A program made the translations under genes and the position numbers. 64,000 bases of DNA, taken from Thermogladius calderae 1633. Its GTDB lineage: Archaea; Thermoproteota; Thermoprotei_A; Sulfolobales; Desulfurococcaceae. This document shows positions 52,231-61,220 of the stretch, piece by piece; position 1 is the first letter of the stretch, and every line of letters starts with the position of its first letter. Location: NCBI RefSeq assembly GCF_000264495.1, contig NC_017954.1, forward strand, positions 1,054,001 through 1,118,000. Reading direction: 5' to 3'. Below the pieces are notes generated by a model. That model had not been told where the DNA came from. It made no database searches and saw only the letters and a list, made by a program, of their open reading frames with translations.

Positions 52231-53042
52231 CTCAGACCCTCCACGTAAGCGTACGTCGAGAAACCCGCTAACTTCACCGCGATTACTGAGAGGTAGAAGA
52301 CGGCCAGCACAACGAGCGCTATCATGTCCCTCCTACACCACTTCAGCGGCTTCATGTAGCTCCTCTTACCCGCACCGAACCCCCTCACCATGAGGGTTAT
52401 AGCGGTCTCCCACGTTATGCTCATGATCCTTATGATTAAGGGGACGAATACGGGGATCGTGTAGGCTATTCTCTTCACCGGGTTAGGGGAGTCGACCTCT
52501 ATACCCCTGGACTTCTGGACGTCGATTATCTCCTTGAGCTCCCTGAACGTGATCGGCAGCAGTCTCAGCGAGAGGAAGAGTGTGAAGCCCGCCTTGTATG
52601 GCAGTCTAAGCTTGTCGAATGTCTGGACAAGGTCGTATGGCTTAACGGTCGAGAAGAAGAGTAGCATAGCCGTGATCGGGTTCACTATGAGGAAGAACTT
52701 GCCCGTGCCGACCAGTAGACCGACGTCCGTCACCACGAGGTTTGCGAAGCCTATGTAAAATAAAGGTCTGCCCACGTTCTGATAGAAGCTCGCCCACACG
52801 AGTATGGTGACTATGAAGAAGACTACGCTGTAAGTTATGGTTATTAGCAGCCTCGCCAAAGACAACCTGGCTAGTATAATCCCCACGATCAGGCTTATGA
52901 AGACGAACACGCCTACGCTCCCGTCGAACTGGGTAGCGATCGAGGCGGCGAGTGCGAGTATAAACCAGGCCAGCTTTACTCTAGGGTCCAGCCTGTGTAT
53001 AACGCTGTCGGCCTCGTAGTATAGGCCTATCTCACCGCTCAA
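52227..53042 (-). CDS. ECF transporter transmembrane coupling protein (EcfT/CbiQ type)
   Basis: 271 residues from TTG 53042; the longer frame to 53090 would run further into the upstream gene. Five to six helices, then the two coupling helices with the Ala-Arg-Gly-like motifs KSRG and MVRG that dock onto the ATPases. Starts 11 bases inside the amidohydrolase gene end; ends in a 4-base overlap with the ATPase. Confidence 0.9.
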   Translation of the reverse strand: MSGEIGLYYEADSVIHRLDPRVKLAWFILALAASIATQFDGSVGVFVFISLIVGIILARLSLARLLITITYSVVFFIVTILVWASFYQNVGRPLFYIGFANLVVTDVGLLVGTGKFFLIVNPITAMLLFFSTVKPYDLVQTFDKLRLPYKAGFTLFLSLRLLPITFRELKEIIDVQKSRGIEVDSPNPVKRIAYTIPVFVPLIIRIMSITWETAITLMVRGFGAGKRSYMKPLKWCRRDMIALVVLAVFYLSVIAVKLAGFSTYAYVEGLR

Positions 53043-54348
53043 CTCCACCACACTCGAGTAAATCTTGGCGGACTTCACGGATTTTCTCAAACACTATGTG
53101 CTTTAGCCTATTAAACTCCGCGCTTTTGTTCACGGCCCTCCCCGAGACGACTACCAGCACCGGCCTGTAGTACTGGTGGTCGTAGACGAGGCTGAAGGCC
53201 GCGTCGGTCGGGGACATCTCGCTGGGGTCGACCCAGGGAGGGGGCTCCCAGAGGACTATGTCTGCCGGCGCGCCCGGCGCTATACCGATGTACTCCCACC
53301 CGAGCGCCCTACTACCCTCCCAGACGCTACTCTTGAGCAGGGCGTACACGTCCAGCGGCACCGGCCGCGCGTACCTGCTCCCCTGAGCGGCCAGAGCTAC
53401 TTTCATCTCGAAGAGCGGGCTCATCACGCCGTCTGTGAGAGGTCCGTCTGTGCCGACTGTCACAGGTATGCCTCTCTCGAAGTACTCTAGGACTCTCGCC
53501 ACGCCGGAGCCCCAGCTCATGATCGTGAACGGGCAGTACGACACGTAGGGCCTGCTTTTTGCCAGTAGCTCCAGGTCCCCGTCGTCGACGTAGACAGCGT
53601 GGGCCAGGAGGGGTCTCACCGAGAGCAGGCCCAGCTCGTCGGCCAGCTGCGCCGGCGTCTTCTCGTACCTCTCCTTAGTGAACCTGACCTCGTCTAGCGA
53701 CTCGGCAAAGTGGATGTGTATCTTAACCCCTTGGTCTCGGGAGGCCTCGACCGCCCTCTTGACAGAGTCGAGGGATACCGAGTAGAGGGCGTGGACTCCT
53801 ATCATGCCCCTAACAAGCTCGTCGCTCATGTATCTCGCCGCGAATCTTATGGAGTCCTCTATACTGTGCTTCGGCGGTCCCTCGAACAGCTCTATGACGC
53901 CTAGGCTCAGCGACGCCTTCAGCCCTACCTCCTTGGTGGCCTTCGCAACCTCGTCCTCGAAGAAGTACATGTCGCCGTAAAGTACAACGCCGTTTTCCAC
54001 GAGCTCGACTAGCGCGGCGAGAGCCCCGTAGTAGACGTGCCTGGGCTTAAGGCAGCTCTCCATCGCCCAGACCTGCCTCAGCCACTCGAAACCCGTCTTC
54101 CTAATAGGGGTGCCCTTGAAGACGTACATGGGTATGTGGGTGTGGGTGTTTACAAGCCCCGGCGTGACGAGGTAACGCCTCCCGCCAACTATGAACTCCG
54201 GCCTGTGCTCAAGGGCCTTCTCGTACGGTAGCACGCCGTGTACAACACCCCTCTTACTGTCCACTAGAACGACGTGGTCTTTCAGGAAGCGGTCCCGCTC
54301 GTCTAGAGTGAGGATGCTCCCCCTAATCCCGTAGAGCAAAACCTCCAC
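53032..54348 (-). CDS. Amidohydrolase, SAH/MTA deaminase (ATZ/TRZ) family
   Basis: 438 residues, metal-dependent TIM-barrel deaminase. Metal ligands: NTHTHIP (two His), HIHFAES (His), LLAHAVY (His) and VGTDG (Asp). The family deaminates adenosine-type compounds such as S-adenosylhomocysteine, methylthioadenosine, adenosine or guanine. It sits inside the ECF operon between the substrate-binding and coupling components, so its substrate is likely what the transporter brings in. GTG start. Confidence 0.9.
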   Translation of the reverse strand: MEVLLYGIRGSILTLDERDRFLKDHVVLVDSKRGVVHGVLPYEKALEHRPEFIVGGRRYLVTPGLVNTHTHIPMYVFKGTPIRKTGFEWLRQVWAMESCLKPRHVYYGALAALVELVENGVVLYGDMYFFEDEVAKATKEVGLKASLSLGVIELFEGPPKHSIEDSIRFAARYMSDELVRGMIGVHALYSVSLDSVKRAVEASRDQGVKIHIHFAESLDEVRFTKERYEKTPAQLADELGLLSVRPLLAHAVYVDDGDLELLAKSRPYVSYCPFTIMSWGSGVARVLEYFERGIPVTVGTDGPLTDGVMSPLFEMKVALAAQGSRYARPVPLDVYALLKSSVWEGSRALGWEYIGIAPGAPADIVLWEPPPWVDPSEMSPTDAAFSLVYDHQYYRPVLVVVSGRAVNKSAEFNRLKHIVFEKIREVRQDLLECGGVER

Positions 54349-54382
54349 CGGGACGATGCGGTTAAGTGAGGAAAAAATGTGT

Positions 54383-55216
54383 TTAAGGTTGGCCGACTCT
54401 GTCCTTCCAGTAGAGGCCCCTCATCTTGATCGGGGGGTACAGTAGGTAGCCTAGTATGGGCGTTATGGTCGACGTCACGATGGCGTCGTTGAATATGACC
54501 CAGGGGGCGAACCAGCCCCATATCAGCGGTCTCGGCAACCCTATCACCGGCTCCAGGGCGTCGAGCCACCAGGATATGTACAAAGCTACGTAGACGCTCC
54601 CTATGACGGCGCCCCATATGTAGTACTCTATTATGCTCCTCGGGCTCCTGAAGCTGTGGTCTTTCATGAACTTGTACGGTAGGTAGGCTATCATGAAGTT
54701 GCCTATGAACCCGCCGATACTGCCGATGCTGAGGTAGCCTGTGAGCGCGTCCGCTATAAAGTTGCCTATTGCAGTCCCGAGCGCGCCGGGTACGCCGAAG
54801 AGCATGCCGAAGAGCGGCGCGAGGGCGTTGCCCGGCCTCAACCACGTGAAGCCGGGGATTATCGGGATACCGCCTGTAGCGGCGAGCGAGCCGCCGTAGA
54901 TCGCCGCGGAAAGTGCCGTCACGGTGACGTCTACCGCGTCCCACTTCACGTTGTTCTTGACTATCCTGAAGCTCCTGTCGATAGTGTCGCCGGAAACCTC
55001 CATGAAGAATATAACTGTACCGATCACCCAGAGTATCCCGGCGACGACGAACCAGAAGTCCCTACCCAAGGCTATGAACGGGCGCGAGATGATCCATTCC
55101 TGCCAGTTCGAAAGCCCCTTGCTCACGATGTCGTACGCTACGTAGATGAAGAAGGCGGCAAACAGCAAGCCTATGACTATGCTAAGAGTCCAGAGACCAG
55201 CACCCTTCCCGCTCAC
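54383..55216 (-). CDS. ECF transporter substrate-binding (S) component
   Basis: 277 residues. Two extra N-terminal helices (about 9-29 and 52-75), then a six-helix S-component: ALSAAIYGGSLAATGGIPI, LRPGNALAPLFGMLFGVPGALGTAIGN, GSIGGFIGNFMIAYLPYKF. This is the general S-component pattern, not one of the vitamin types I know, so the ligand is unassigned. Overlaps the small membrane-protein gene by 4 bases. Confidence 0.85.
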   Translation of the reverse strand: MSGKGAGLWTLSIVIGLLFAAFFIYVAYDIVSKGLSNWQEWIISRPFIALGRDFWFVVAGILWVIGTVIFFMEVSGDTIDRSFRIVKNNVKWDAVDVTVTALSAAIYGGSLAATGGIPIIPGFTWLRPGNALAPLFGMLFGVPGALGTAIGNFIADALTGYLSIGSIGGFIGNFMIAYLPYKFMKDHSFRSPRSIIEYYIWGAVIGSVYVALYISWWLDALEPVIGLPRPLIWGWFAPWVIFNDAIVTSTITPILGYLLYPPIKMRGLYWKDRVGQP

Positions 55217-55500
55217 TTCTTACCACCCCTCCTAGCCACGTAAACGGCCAGTGCTATGCCCACTATCAGGATTATGAAGCCTAGCGTTGTCGTGACGGCT
55301 GGGCCCATAGAGCTCTGGTTCAAGCCCACGGCCGCGTAGAAGCCCATCGTCGAGTAGACGTAGTATATGATCATGGCGAAGAGCCACAAGGCGCCCAGCG
55401 CTAGCAACACCAGCCCTCCCCGCTTCTTCGCAAGGTAGAGCGCGATCCCTATTATCAAGAGGATGATCCCGAGCGTTAGTAATACTATGTCCTGCATCAA
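55213..55500 (-). CDS. Small three-helix membrane protein of the ECF operon
   Basis: 95 residues, three helices (about 4-22, 28-50, 68-88) with short basic loops. No family known to me. First gene of the operon; ATG 55497 or TTG 55500, with GGTGG upstream. The operon place suggests an accessory part of the transporter. Confidence 0.7.
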   Translation of the reverse strand: MMQDIVLLTLGIILLIIGIALYLAKKRGGLVLLALGALWLFAMIIYYVYSTMGFYAAVGLNQSSMGPAVTTTLGFIILIVGIALAVYVARRGGKK

Positions 55501-55547
55501 GAGTTGTCCACCTTACGTGTCTTAGTCATATATTTGAGTAGGTGGAA

Positions 55548-55555
55548 AATATAAA
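55548..55555 (-). promoter_or_regulatory. TATA box of the ECF salvage operon
   Basis: TTTATATT on the minus strand. It predicts transcription from about 55525, a leader of about 25 bases and a single transcript of about 5.7 kb to 49822. Confidence 0.6.
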
Positions 55556-55596
55556 CGTTTACACAGATCTATGTGCCGCTTATAGGAGGTAAGCGG

Positions 55597-56046
55597 CTAT
55601 ATCCTGATTAAGGGGGTGCTCCCTTTTAGTAGAACCTCTGCCAGCCTCCTAGTCGAGCGGGTGACCAGGCTGCTTGCCGCAGCCTCGCGGAGGTCGAACC
55701 ACTCCACCCTCCTCGCGTCTCCGCCGGGCCTCAGCTCGCCGCTCAGGGTTTCCGGGTCGAAGAGGACGTCTACTATCACGTAGTGGTACTTGACCCTACC
55801 GTCGTCCCTCACGATCGACTCGGACACCCAGACTACGCCCACCGGCCTCCCCGTAACCCCTGTCTCCTCCTCGAGCTCCCGGACAGCAGCGTCCAGTATC
55901 GACTCGCCGGCCTCTATCGCCCCGCCTGGAACAGCCCACAACCCTACACCGGGAGGGTAGCCTCTCTCGACCAAGATTATCTTCCCGTCCTTGACCACTA
56001 CAGCGCCCACGGAGGCTATCGCGTACTCGGGGTACTCGCGGGGCAA
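55597..56046 (-). CDS. Nudix hydrolase
   Basis: 149 residues. A complete Nudix box from Gly42 to Val64 (G-x5-E-x7-REL-x-EE-x-G) and a preceding GLWAVPGG. Looks like ADP-ribose or nucleoside-diphosphate-sugar pyrophosphatases. TTG start. It lies between two nucleoside-related transport operons but has its own spacing and probably its own promoter. Confidence 0.9.
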   Translation of the reverse strand: MPREYPEYAIASVGAVVVKDGKIILVERGYPPGVGLWAVPGGAIEAGESILDAAVRELEEETGVTGRPVGVVWVSESIVRDDGRVKYHYVIVDVLFDPETLSGELRPGGDARRVEWFDLREAAASSLVTRSTRRLAEVLLKGSTPLIRI

Positions 56047-56141
56047 AAGGGCGCACCCGCAGCGGCCTTTTCACAGCCTTGATAGGATATTATTCCGTTC
56101 ACAGGGGTAAAAACGGGTTAGCCTGGCGCGGGCCCGGGGGC

Positions 56142-57035
56142 TTACTCCCTCTTGTAGGGCACTCCCACGTACTTCGGCGGCCGGGACTTACCAATGACCC
56201 CTGCCACGACTGCCAGTGTCGCCACGTAGGGGATCGTGTTGAAGAGGTCTACCGGTATGATCTCCTTGAGCCACCCAATGTTCTTCACCCACTCGCCGAG
56301 AACCCAGAAGAAACCGAAGAGGAAACTACCCAGTATCCCGAGTATCGGGTTCCAGTTGGCGAAGTTTACTGTGGCCAGCGCTATGAAGCCCCTCCCGGCC
56401 GAGATCTGCTTCGTTATCCCAGCGTTCCAGTCGATACTCAAGAAAGCCCCTGCCAAGCCGGTGAGCAGCCCGGCTATTGCTGAGGCCGCTGTCTGGACCA
56501 GCTCTACTCTCACGCCTACGGAGTCGGCTGCCTCGGGGTTCTCTCCGCAGGCTCTAATAGCGAGCCCGGCCTGCGTCCTGAACAAGAAGTAGTACGATAG
56601 GACGGCTATAACCACTGATGAGAGCGCTATGGGCGACAGCCCGAAGACCTTGGGGACCGTGAGCGATATGTCTATCGTGTAGTAGCCCGCAACGTGGAAG
56701 AAGGCTATAATCGAGTACGCCACGAACCCTACGGCGAACAGGTTGACGCCGGTACCCGTCACTATCTGGTTACCCTTCATGTAGGCTGATATGAACCCGT
56801 GGACTAGCCCCAGTAAGAGTCCCGTGGCCACGCCGGCGAGCACGCCGAGCCACGGGTTTGCGAAGAGGCTGTCCACGTATATTGAGGTGAAGGCAGAGAT
56901 CAGCATAATGCCCTCTAGTCCGATGTTGGCTACCCCTGCCCTCTCGCCTATTATCTCGCCTGTCGCCGCGAGGAGTAGGGGTGTAGACGCGTTGAGGGTC
57001 TGGACAAATAACTGCCAGAGCATGGACCACTCCAT
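56142..57035 (-). CDS. Nucleoside ABC transporter permease (NupQ type)
   Basis: 297 residues, eight or nine helices, branched BPD_transp_2 family. Carries the RACGENPEAADSVGV coupling segment and a typical N-terminal helix run (LLAATGEIIGERAGVANIGLEG). Forms the channel with the adjoining permease. Directly abuts the upstream gene. Confidence 0.92.
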   Translation of the reverse strand: MEWSMLWQLFVQTLNASTPLLLAATGEIIGERAGVANIGLEGIMLISAFTSIYVDSLFANPWLGVLAGVATGLLLGLVHGFISAYMKGNQIVTGTGVNLFAVGFVAYSIIAFFHVAGYYTIDISLTVPKVFGLSPIALSSVVIAVLSYYFLFRTQAGLAIRACGENPEAADSVGVRVELVQTAASAIAGLLTGLAGAFLSIDWNAGITKQISAGRGFIALATVNFANWNPILGILGSFLFGFFWVLGEWVKNIGWLKEIIPVDLFNTIPYVATLAVVAGVIGKSRPPKYVGVPYKRE

Positions 57036-58097
57036 CTACTTCCACCCCCTAGCCTTCCTGAGTATCAGCCTCATCAGGCCGGGTATCGAGAGCGTTATTA
57101 TTATCAGGCCCTGTACCGTCTGGACCATCTCTAGCGGCACGTGCGCCCAGATCTGCATGTTCCTAGACCCCGCCTTCATGACCCCGATGAAGAGAGAGGC
57201 GAACAAGATTCCCAGGGGGTGGTTGTTGCCTATGAGCGACACCGCTAGGCCGTCGAAGCCGAGACCCATCAAGTTGCTCAAGCCTGTCGTTATCGCGTAC
57301 GACGGGGGTCTACCGGAAACCTCGCACACGCCCGCGACGCCTGCTGTCATTCCACCGATTATGAAAGAGTAGAGCGAAACCCTACTCACGTTTATCCCGC
57401 CGTACCTCGAGGCCACGGGGTTGTAGCCCACAGCTCTTATCTCGTAGCCTACGGCGGTCCTCCACAGCAGGAGGTACGTGATCAACAGTACTACTACCGA
57501 CACTATGATGCTCGCGGAGAGCTCCGTCCCGCTGACCAGGAGAGGCAGCCTGCCGGCCGGAGGCACGGAGACGGTCTTAGACGCGTCGAGAGGGTTTGGT
57601 ATGACGTATATCCTCATGGTCTCGACCACCCAGTAGGCTATCCAGTTCAGCATTATCGTCGACACGACCTCGTTAACGCCTCTGTAGGCCTTTAGCACCC
57701 CCGCTATCAACCCCCAGAGGACGCCGAGGGCAGTGCCAAGCGCGAACTCGAGGGGCAGGTAGAGGAAGGATGGCAGTGCTACAACGCCGAACAGCACCGC
57801 GCCTAGCGCGCCCATGTACATCTGCCCCTCGGCGCCTATGTTGAACAGGCCTGCCCTAACACCGACGGCGAACGTTAGAGCCGTCAACATTATGGGTGCC
57901 GCGAAGCTGAGGGTCATCTCCAGCCCGTAGGTCGTCGTGAGCGTTGGGACGAACAACTGGTAGTAGGCGTTCCACGGGTTGTACCCGCCGAGAGCCATGA
58001 CCAACGCGCCTACCAAAATGCCGACTAGTATAGCGACAGCGACTTCCAGGAACGAGAGGGCGTACTCCTTGAGCACCGCGTCGGCCATTCTAGCCAC
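57036..58097 (-). CDS. Nucleoside ABC transporter permease (NupP type)
   Basis: 353 residues, about ten helices, same family; GLFNIGAEGQMYMGA and RAVGYNPVASRYGGI are the conserved segments. Overlaps the ATPase gene by 8 bases. Confidence 0.92.
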   Translation of the reverse strand: MARMADAVLKEYALSFLEVAVAILVGILVGALVMALGGYNPWNAYYQLFVPTLTTTYGLEMTLSFAAPIMLTALTFAVGVRAGLFNIGAEGQMYMGALGAVLFGVVALPSFLYLPLEFALGTALGVLWGLIAGVLKAYRGVNEVVSTIMLNWIAYWVVETMRIYVIPNPLDASKTVSVPPAGRLPLLVSGTELSASIIVSVVVLLITYLLLWRTAVGYEIRAVGYNPVASRYGGINVSRVSLYSFIIGGMTAGVAGVCEVSGRPPSYAITTGLSNLMGLGFDGLAVSLIGNNHPLGILFASLFIGVMKAGSRNMQIWAHVPLEMVQTVQGLIIITLSIPGLMRLILRKARGWK

Positions 58098-59616
58098 CCC
58101 TCAACTGCCTGGCCTGCTCGAGGGTGTAACCGCCCATCATCAAGCCCAAGAGCCTCTCGTCGGCCTCTTTCGCGTCTACTACGCCCATGAACCTACCCTC
58201 GTACATGACCGCGATCCTGTCGCTCAAGTCCATGACCTCGTCTAGGTCTGCTGAGACCAGGAGTATCGCCTTCCCCTGATCCCTCATCTCGATGAGCTTC
58301 CTCCTCACGAACTCCGTTGAAGCGACGTCGAGGCCTCTCGTGGGGTTGGACGCCACGATGATCGAAGGGTTCTTCGAGAGCTCCCTCGCCAATACGAGCC
58401 TCTGCTGGTTACCGCCGCTGAGACTCCTCGCCGGGTTGTTGATGTTCCCTACCACGATATCGTACTCCTTCACGATCTTCGAGACGTGCTCGACTATCGA
58501 CTTCGTCTTCAGCAGCCCGAGGCGGTTTGTGAAGAGCCTGCTCCTCTGCAGACCCAGAATCCCGTTCTCGGCTACACTCATGTTTATGACTAGGCCCATC
58601 GCCACCCTGTCCTCAGGTATGTGAGACAGGCCCAGCCTGTACAGCTCCTGGGGGGTCTTGTTGGTGACCTCTCTCCCGGACAACAGGACTTTGCCTCTAT
58701 CGGCCCTGCGGAGGCCCGTTAGGGCCTCAACCAGCTCTTTCTGACCATTGCCCTCGACGCCGGCTATGCCGAATATCTCGCCTTTCCTCACGCCGAAGCT
58801 GACGCCTTTCACAGCCCACCCGCCCCTATCGCCCCTCACCCACAGGTCTTCGACGACCAGTACCTCCTCGCCCGCTTGAACGGGCCTCTTAGGTATTTTC
58901 AGGAAGACCTCTCTACCCACCATGAGCCTAGCCAGCTCCTCTGGAGTCGTCTTACTCGTGTCGACGACCCCTGTGACCACGCCTCTCCTCAGGACAGTGA
59001 TCCTGTCGGTGATCGAGAGGACCTCCTTCAGCTTGTGCGATATGAACACTATTGACACGCCCTGGTCTCTCAACCTCCTCAGGGTCTTGAAGAGCTCCTC
59101 TGTCTCCATCGGGGTCAGGTTCGTGGTCGGCTCGTCTAGGATTAGGACTCTCACACCCCTGTAGAGGATCTTGAGTATCTCGGTCTTCTGCCTGAGGCCC
59201 ATGGGCAGCGACTCCGTCACGGCGTCTAGGTCGACTTTCAGCCCGGTCTCCTCCATGAGCTTAGCGAGCTTCTCCAAGCTCACCTCGTGCCTGCTCAAGC
59301 CCAGGAATACGTTCTCTTTCACAGTAAAGACGGGGACTAGAGCGGGGTACTGCGCCACCATACCTATACCAAGCCGGAGCGAGTCGCTCGGGCTCGAGAA
59401 ACTGACGGGCCTGCCGTCCACCTTCACCACACCTCTTGTGGGCTTCAGGATGCCGGCCAGGATCTTCATCAGAGTCGTCTTGCCGGCACCGTTCTCACCC
59501 AACAACCCGTGTATCTCCCCCTTCCTCAACTGGAAGTCTACTCCTCTGAGAGCTACTGCCCCGTCGGGGTAGACTTTCACTATCTTCTCCATCTCTACGA
59601 CGTTCTCAGGTGGCAA
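58090..59616 (-). CDS. Nucleoside ABC transporter ATPase, double domain (NupO type)
   Basis: 508 residues with two ATPase domains in tandem. The first has Walker A GENGAGKTT and Walker B VLILDEPTTNL, with a signature changed to ESLPMGLRQK. The second has a weakened Walker A (GVEGNGQKE, no GKT) and a normal signature LSGGNQQR, typical of sugar/nucleoside importers. TTG start with GAGGTGG upstream. Confidence 0.93.
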   Translation of the reverse strand: MPPENVVEMEKIVKVYPDGAVALRGVDFQLRKGEIHGLLGENGAGKTTLMKILAGILKPTRGVVKVDGRPVSFSSPSDSLRLGIGMVAQYPALVPVFTVKENVFLGLSRHEVSLEKLAKLMEETGLKVDLDAVTESLPMGLRQKTEILKILYRGVRVLILDEPTTNLTPMETEELFKTLRRLRDQGVSIVFISHKLKEVLSITDRITVLRRGVVTGVVDTSKTTPEELARLMVGREVFLKIPKRPVQAGEEVLVVEDLWVRGDRGGWAVKGVSFGVRKGEIFGIAGVEGNGQKELVEALTGLRRADRGKVLLSGREVTNKTPQELYRLGLSHIPEDRVAMGLVINMSVAENGILGLQRSRLFTNRLGLLKTKSIVEHVSKIVKEYDIVVGNINNPARSLSGGNQQRLVLARELSKNPSIIVASNPTRGLDVASTEFVRRKLIEMRDQGKAILLVSADLDEVMDLSDRIAVMYEGRFMGVVDAKEADERLLGLMMGGYTLEQARQLRGG

Positions 59617-59641
59617 GGCTCCACCTCAGGCTTACTAATAC

Positions 59642-59682
59642 TATATATATTGTAAACAGTCACGCGGGATTATTTAAAAAAA
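59642..59682 (-). promoter_or_regulatory. Internal terminator/promoter between binding-protein and ATPase genes
   Basis: On the minus strand, seven T residues (59682-59676) follow the binding-protein stop by about 20 bases and run into TTTAAATA, with TATATATA (59642-59650) beyond. The T-run can end part of the transcripts so that the binding protein is made in excess; either A/T element can restart transcription for the ATPase gene. Confidence 0.4.
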
Positions 59683-59702
59683 GCTTGTGATGATAGGCGG
59701 TC

Positions 59703-61010
59703 CTAACCAACGTTTAGGGCCTGCCTGACCTGAGCGATCTTAGCGGCGTCGAAGGGCACCATGTCCTCGATCTGCGCGAACGTTAGGTTACCTACTTTCA
59801 CTCCAGCGGGGTTGCTGATCAACTGGCTCCTCAGGTTGCTCACGGCCTCCCATATCCAGCTGGGCATCTGGCTCCTCATGGCCTGGACCTTCTGGATAAT
59901 GTCGGTCGCGTTAACCTGCCTACCGGCCTGCTGGGCTATCTGGAGGAAGGTCTGGAGGTCATCGACGCTGCTTATGTCGACGCCCCTCACGCTGAGGCCT
60001 AGCTCTAGGACACCTCCGTACTGGCTTATCTTGCCCTCCCTGTACTCCATGGCCCTCTTCACAGCCTCGAAGACGCCTACGTCCACCCTCTTCTCCATGC
60101 TGGCTATCACGAAGCCCGGCGCGATCCAGTCCTGGTCGCTGTCAACACCTATCGCGAAGGGGGGACCAAACTGCTTGCCCGCAGCCTTGCCCGCTGCCTC
60201 GGCCGCCTGTATTATGCCGAGGCCCGTCGCGCCGGCGACGTTGTAGACCACGCACGCGCCCTGGGCCAGCTGGGCCTCGGTCGCCGTCCTGCCCTTGGCT
60301 GGGTCGTTGAAGGAGCCGGTGTAGGTGTAGAGTATCCTGAGGGGCTTCACCTGCTGGCCGGTCTGCTGCGCGTAGACCTGCTCGCCGTACCTAATACCCC
60401 AGTAGTAGCCTGCCTCGAACTTGTAGAGGACTGGGATCTCCATGCCCAGGACTACGCCGACGGCTGAGCAGTTGTAGTAGTGGGCCACCATGCCCGCCAG
60501 CGCGCCCACGAGAGCGCTACCCTCGTGCTCCTTGAACAGGACGCTCAAGACGTTAGACCTGTTCACGTATGCGTCTATGATGGCGAACAGCTGGTTGGGG
60601 TACTCCTGCGCCACCTGGTCTACAGCGGACGACATCAGGAAGCCGACTGCTATTATCACGAGGTACTCGCCGCTGCTCGCTAGCGTCCTCAGGTTCGGCA
60701 GGTAGTCCTGCTCCGTGACGCTCTGCACCTCTCTCACGTCTACGCCCAGCTCCTGCTTGGCCCTCATAGCTCCCATGTAGGCCATGTCGTTGAAACTGAG
60801 GTCTCCTCTACCGCCGATGTCGTACACCACGGCTATCTTGTACTTTGTGGCCGGAGTGGTCGTGGTTGTCGCAGGTGTGGTCGTCGTAGTAACCTGTGGC
60901 GCCGGCTTCTGGGCACTGTAGTAGTACCAGACACCTAGGCCCGCGACCACGACAACAATTATGATCAAGATAGCTACTAGGGTACGAGAGACCCCTCTCA
61001 CCGCGCACAC
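59703..61010 (-). CDS. BMP-family nucleoside-binding protein
   Basis: 435 residues. An N-terminal helix (about 9-29) anchors it, then a Thr/Pro-rich linker (about 37-55) and a periplasmic-binding domain: KIAVVYDIGGRGDLSFND at the start, IIAVGF, then AIGVDSDQDW, the ribose/base-site segment of PnrA/BMP nucleoside receptors. No lipobox cysteine, so a helix anchor replaces the lipid used by bacteria. Start GTG 61010 or 61001. First gene of the importer. Confidence 0.93.
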   Translation of the reverse strand: MCAVRGVSRTLVAILIIIVVVVAGLGVWYYYSAQKPAPQVTTTTTPATTTTTPATKYKIAVVYDIGGRGDLSFNDMAYMGAMRAKQELGVDVREVQSVTEQDYLPNLRTLASSGEYLVIIAVGFLMSSAVDQVAQEYPNQLFAIIDAYVNRSNVLSVLFKEHEGSALVGALAGMVAHYYNCSAVGVVLGMEIPVLYKFEAGYYWGIRYGEQVYAQQTGQQVKPLRILYTYTGSFNDPAKGRTATEAQLAQGACVVYNVAGATGLGIIQAAEAAGKAAGKQFGPPFAIGVDSDQDWIAPGFVIASMEKRVDVGVFEAVKRAMEYREGKISQYGGVLELGLSVRGVDISSVDDLQTFLQIAQQAGRQVNATDIIQKVQAMRSQMPSWIWEAVSNLRSQLISNPAGVKVGNLTFAQIEDMVPFDAAKIAQVRQALNVG

Positions 61011-61041
61011 CCGTACACTTCATGGTATTGGGGGGAGGTCG

Positions 61042-61049
61042 TATATAAG
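61042..61049 (-). promoter_or_regulatory. TATA box of the nucleoside importer
   Basis: CTTATATA on the minus strand, predicting transcription from about 61019, shortly before the GTG start. Confidence 0.55.
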
Positions 61050-61177
61050 CGTAGTGTATAGGTATGGTCGCAATGGAGCACTACTTATGACTCGTATATC
61101 GTATACCCGTACGTCTTTTCTCCGAGCCAGTTTTCCGACGAGATGGCCTATCGGGGCTCAATAAACCCCCTGATAAC

Positions 61178-61187
61178 ATAAATAACA
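61178..61187 (+). promoter_or_regulatory. TATA box of the suf genes
   Basis: CATAAATAAC, predicting transcription from about 61208, ahead of the sufC starts at 61221 and 61233. Confidence 0.45.
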
Positions 61188-61220
61188 TCTAGTAACGATA
61201 TGACGAATTCATAGCTTAGT

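Noticed and set aside
59688-59733. C/D box RNA on the plus strand (GTGATGA then CTGA)
   Set aside because: No D' or C' box and 31 bases between C and D; the second half is antisense to coding sequence.
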